Positions 7,401 to 8,494 of a DNA stretch of 8,494 nucleotides are shown here, one piece after another (within the stretch, counting starts at the first letter, position 1; each line of letters opens with the position of its first letter). The stretch covers positions 1 to 8,494 of the forward strand of contig JAAYKC010000012.1 in NCBI GenBank assembly GCA_012522645.1, in the 5' to 3' direction. Made by a program: the position numbers and the translations under genes. The notes under the pieces were generated by a model. The model made no database searches and was not told the DNA's origin. It worked only from the letters and a program-made list of their open reading frames with translations. The stretch comes from Thermoplasmatales archaeon (GTDB taxonomy: Archaea; Thermoplasmatota; Thermoplasmata; Methanomassiliicoccales; Methanomethylophilaceae).

Positions 7401-8257
7401 AGGGCCTTCTCCGGAGCGCCTGCTGACAAGTATGTATTGCCCAGCTCCGCGGACAGGGCAACGGACTTCCTGGGGTCCTGCGTCAGCCTCCCGTACATCT
7501 GTATGGCGGAATTATACTCCCCTTCCTCAGCGAGCATCCTGGCATCCGCCGCCATGAACTCCCTGTCCCCGGAAGCGTACTCGGAGGACTGTTCCAGTGC
7601 TGCCTTGGCGCCGTACCTGTTGCCTTTGGCCCATTCCCAGTAGATGCTGTACAGATCCTCTGCGGACGAAAGTGCCAGGCTTTCAGACAGGGGCTCAACC
7701 GGCTGATCCATACGGATCAGTGCTATGTTCTTCATCATGCGCCAGCCCTTGCCCGGCTCGGCCTCCTCCATGGCGTCATAGCTTGGCAGGAACAGATCGT
7801 TGACGTAATAGGCGGTCATGAAGCGCTTCACAGCCTCCTCTTTTTTGCCCTCTGCCATGAGTATCCTGCCGTACCCGTACTCCCTGACCGCCCTGTCCGA
7901 TACGGATTTGAGGCGGTCGAGAAGGGACTTGGCCATGTATGTGTCCCCGTAATTCGTGAGGATATCGGCGGCCTTCATGGTGGGGAGGCTGTCAGTAAGG
8001 CTGCATTTGCCGGCCACTTTGAGGGTTATCTCCTTGAGGTCCTCCAGGCCCTGCTCCTCTGCGATCTCCAGCAGCCGGAGGCTTATGGCAGTATGCACAG
8101 GCTCCTCCCTCTCGGTCAGATCGGATATGAGAGTATGAAAATCAGAAAGATACTTGGCCCTCCGCTTGTCCGATGCGAGATTGATCGATATTTCGTCCAG
8201 CCTGTGCCACACCTTCAGATGGTCCGGATCCGGAAGGACGGGCGGGGACAAGATCAT
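4442..8257 (-). CDS. Large tetratricopeptide-repeat (TPR) protein of unknown function
   Basis: A protein of 1271 residues. The first 90 or so are helical without clear repeats. From there to about residue 1050 it is an almost unbroken run of 34-residue TPR units, roughly 25 or more, with typical signatures such as YSDAADSFSRAVTLSPGDP and LEEAETAFDRAVLIDLDN; many units end in a DPDN or DPGN turn. An acidic, Pro-rich linker follows (about 1065-1095, with KEEPEDAPAEEPSGRRP). The last 175 or so residues form a separate, mostly helical domain ending in VYRIIREYGVGVYTARTVKIL and a short tail, which I do not recognise. No signal peptide or membrane segment is visible, so it is probably cytoplasmic. 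TPR arrays bind protein partners; the partner is unknown. The frame is open to ATG 8290, but the first 11 codons of that version lie on the TATA box, so ATG 8257 is the better start. It stands alone, convergent with truD and divergent from tRNA-Gly. The stop is UGA. Confidence 0.85.
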   Translation of the reverse strand: MILSPPVLPDPDHLKVWHRLDEISINLASDKRRAKYLSDFHTLISDLTEREEPVHTAISLRLLEIAEEQGLEDLKEITLKVAGKCSLTDSLPTMKAADILTNYGDTYMAKSLLDRLKSVSDRAVREYGYGRILMAEGKKEEAVKRFMTAYYVNDLFLPSYDAMEEAEPGKGWRMMKNIALIRMDQPVEPLSESLALSSAEDLYSIYWEWAKGNRYGAKAALEQSSEYASGDREFMAADARMLAEEGEYNSAIQMYGRLTQDPRKSVALSAELGNTYLSAGAPEKALELFRALEGSDPFDRRVLEGCLKASADANKRAELKKYTDIYLSTEYVDLDSYALCIDLMGRTSMSQEANALVKRLSKRCPDTARKHLLMSKSDMDLNRYQNALASASKAVKMEPDDPEIRSHRARIHLRMGKRRKALADINAILEKNRDYIPALEIRKEIQQSEGKLQEAYATCKTILGLDPRNTEAMRDAAGLLDRMGMHDESFAMYREALGIKEDVSLFSKVMVQLYGSGRYEEMVSLAEEHDDIYSEYAEIWTLKGNAEFTLKRYSDAADSFSRAVTLSPGDPVLWHSRGLAEEFSGRLEEAETAFDRAVLIDLDNQDYWLSKASVQEKLGNNSGAISSLNRVISMSPNNTHALVQKARILVKEGETEDAMYFLDAALRVSPSDKGIRILKRDIYKHEGNTEKVIAECRTILKLDVKDESAYLDMADAYVAKGDIDQAMMTINSAVGRGLDNANVLTKRADILKMKGSFSEEIRVRKNVLIKDPGNAGAKLALAEAFMRAGDKASADEIYGELQKDDPGNVEITVRKAIITSDSGDGSQAIPLFREALRKDPDNTEILLGLADALIESGSGPEAEGMLDKALKRDPNLVRAYIMKAGIRSDAGDKEGAKSVLNEAMEFASSDPKIWNALGQIEESDQDYSPAMISYDTAIKLGDDSPEAYLNRGRMQEAVGAPDSALNSYGLALAKDPDNPDALTRLGALQALSGRESVALRYLETASRKDPKYVPAIIERARIHARHQDTASLTRVREQFVRSESTREQSVEFAEILKDSGVERTFPETAQQMPESRTKEEPEDAPAEEPSGRRPLGPSETVYYAKKLIRSSKISGKPMSDPDSLEMAGIPKGQEENVLAYLADVREYGDIDTSSEEFERMEDLSRNVILKEDLENIETEPMISMQAAFLSSGTSEMEEVKTLIAYIHKVMTSDLKAEVFSEKVKDVLDNVVSGSGDISVYRIIREYGVGVYTARTVKILATSFDASEMGHI

Positions 8258-8277
8258 GGATGGCAGATAGAGAACAG

Positions 8278-8287
8278 AATAAATAAA
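8278..8287 (-). promoter_or_regulatory. TATA-type promoter of the TPR protein gene
   Basis: On the minus strand TTTATTTATT runs from 8287 down to 8278. The centre of TTTATTTA is about 27 bases upstream of ATG 8257, the same spacing as at the ligase and rpoL genes. This argues for a leaderless transcript starting at about 8257 and against translation from ATG 8290. Confidence 0.65.
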
Positions 8288-8324
8288 CATCCGCGTCCGC
8301 AGAGGACCCGTTCCCGTTCATCAT

Positions 8325-8335
8325 GATTAAATATG
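8325..8335 (+). promoter_or_regulatory. TATA-type promoter of tRNA-Gly
   Basis: GATTAAATATG holds TTAAATA (8327-8333), centred 30 bases before the mature tRNA 5' end. Transcription would start around 8355-8357, leaving a leader of only a few bases for RNase P. It is divergent from the TPR promoter, with the two TATA boxes about 46 bases apart. Confidence 0.65.
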
Positions 8336-8359
8336 TGCTCCAGATTAACATGGATGCAC

Positions 8360-8435
8360 GCGACTGTAATCTAGCTGGTTAGGATTGTAGCCTTCCAAGC
8401 TACCTACCCGGGTTCGAATCCCGGCGGTCGCACCA
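8360..8435 (+). tRNA. tRNA-Gly, anticodon UCC, CCA encoded
   Basis: A full cloverleaf of 76 bases can be folded by eye. The acceptor stem is GCGACTG with CGGTCGC (7 bp, one G-U). The D stem is ATCT with GGAT around loop AGCTGGTTA. The anticodon stem is GTAGC with GCTAC and the loop is CTTCCAA, giving anticodon UCC, which reads Gly GGA and possibly GGG by wobble. The variable loop is 4 bases. The T stem is CCGGG with CCCGG around TTCGAAT. The discriminator base is A, as in archaeal tRNA-Gly, and the CCA end (8433-8435) is encoded. No intron is seen. The D stem has A-U at 10-25 and a U-G pair at 13-22, slightly unusual but compatible with function. Confidence 0.96.
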
Positions 8436-8494
8436 TCCCTCAAAATATCATCTTATTGCATTCTGATCTCAGGATTGGGAAATTATGTGAACGA
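8436..8494. other. Sequence after tRNA-Gly with no identified gene
   Basis: These 59 bases are AT-richer than the rest. No strong hairpin or long T-run is visible; short T-containing stretches around 8448-8456 could help end tRNA transcription. On the minus strand one frame is open from the window edge to a UGA at 8440-8442 (17 codons, ending KMIF), which could be the tail of a convergent gene but is too short to call. Confidence 0.3.

Noticed and set aside
5050..7803. Numerous plus-strand ORFs of 60-144 residues inside the TPR gene
   Set aside because: They are shadows of a GC-rich repeat gene, rich in Ser, Pro and Arg, with no domain or start signal.
8258..8290. ATG 8290 as TPR protein start, giving a hydrophobic N-terminus like a signal peptide
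   Set aside because: Those 11 codons are the promoter: TTTATTTATT lies inside them. ATG 8257 fits a leaderless start.
8440..8494. Tail of a minus-strand gene ending at UGA 8440-8442
   Set aside because: Only 17 open codons to the window edge, too short to support.

Overview
The window reads as a euryarchaeal chromosome segment. It carries an archaeal SF2 repair helicase (Hef/FancM type), an archaeal ATP-dependent DNA ligase, an archaeal RNA polymerase L subunit, a TruD-type pseudouridine synthase and a tRNA-Gly with an encoded CCA end. Promoters are of the archaeal TATA type. The gene content together with an in-frame amber codon in the ligase suggests a pyrrolysine-using methanogen, most likely of the Methanomassiliicoccales (Thermoplasmata). 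That placement is inference; no pyl or methylamine methyltransferase gene lies in the window.

Layout, left to right: the 3' part of a Hef-like helicase (1-1026, +); a 79-base gap with a hairpin and a TATA box; DNA ligase (1106-2878, +), interrupted by UAG at 2465-2467; rpoL (2902-3159, +), whose TATA box lies in the last codons of the ligase; truD (3164-4462, +), 4 bases after rpoL; a very large TPR protein on the opposite strand (8257-4442, -), whose 3' end overlaps truD by 21 bases; a short divergent promoter region; tRNA-Gly(UCC) (8360-8435, +); and 59 bases with no recognisable feature.

The main discovery candidate is the ligase. Simple ORF calling splits it into a 453-residue N-terminal piece and a separate 132-residue piece. 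Both lie in the same frame and are joined by one UAG inside the OB-fold. The downstream piece carries ligase motif VI, so a full enzyme needs UAG to be read as an amino acid, most plausibly pyrrolysine. The other complete or 3'-complete genes here end in UGA or UAA; only the ligase uses UAG, internally and at its end.

Functionally the plus-strand block is information processing: repair helicase and ligase (both with possible PCNA-binding motifs), then a transcription subunit and a tRNA-modifying enzyme. Three protein-gene promoters have their TATA centre about 27 bases from the chosen ATG, which suggests leaderless mRNAs and helps fix three start codons. The TPR protein is a soluble-looking scaffold of unknown role.
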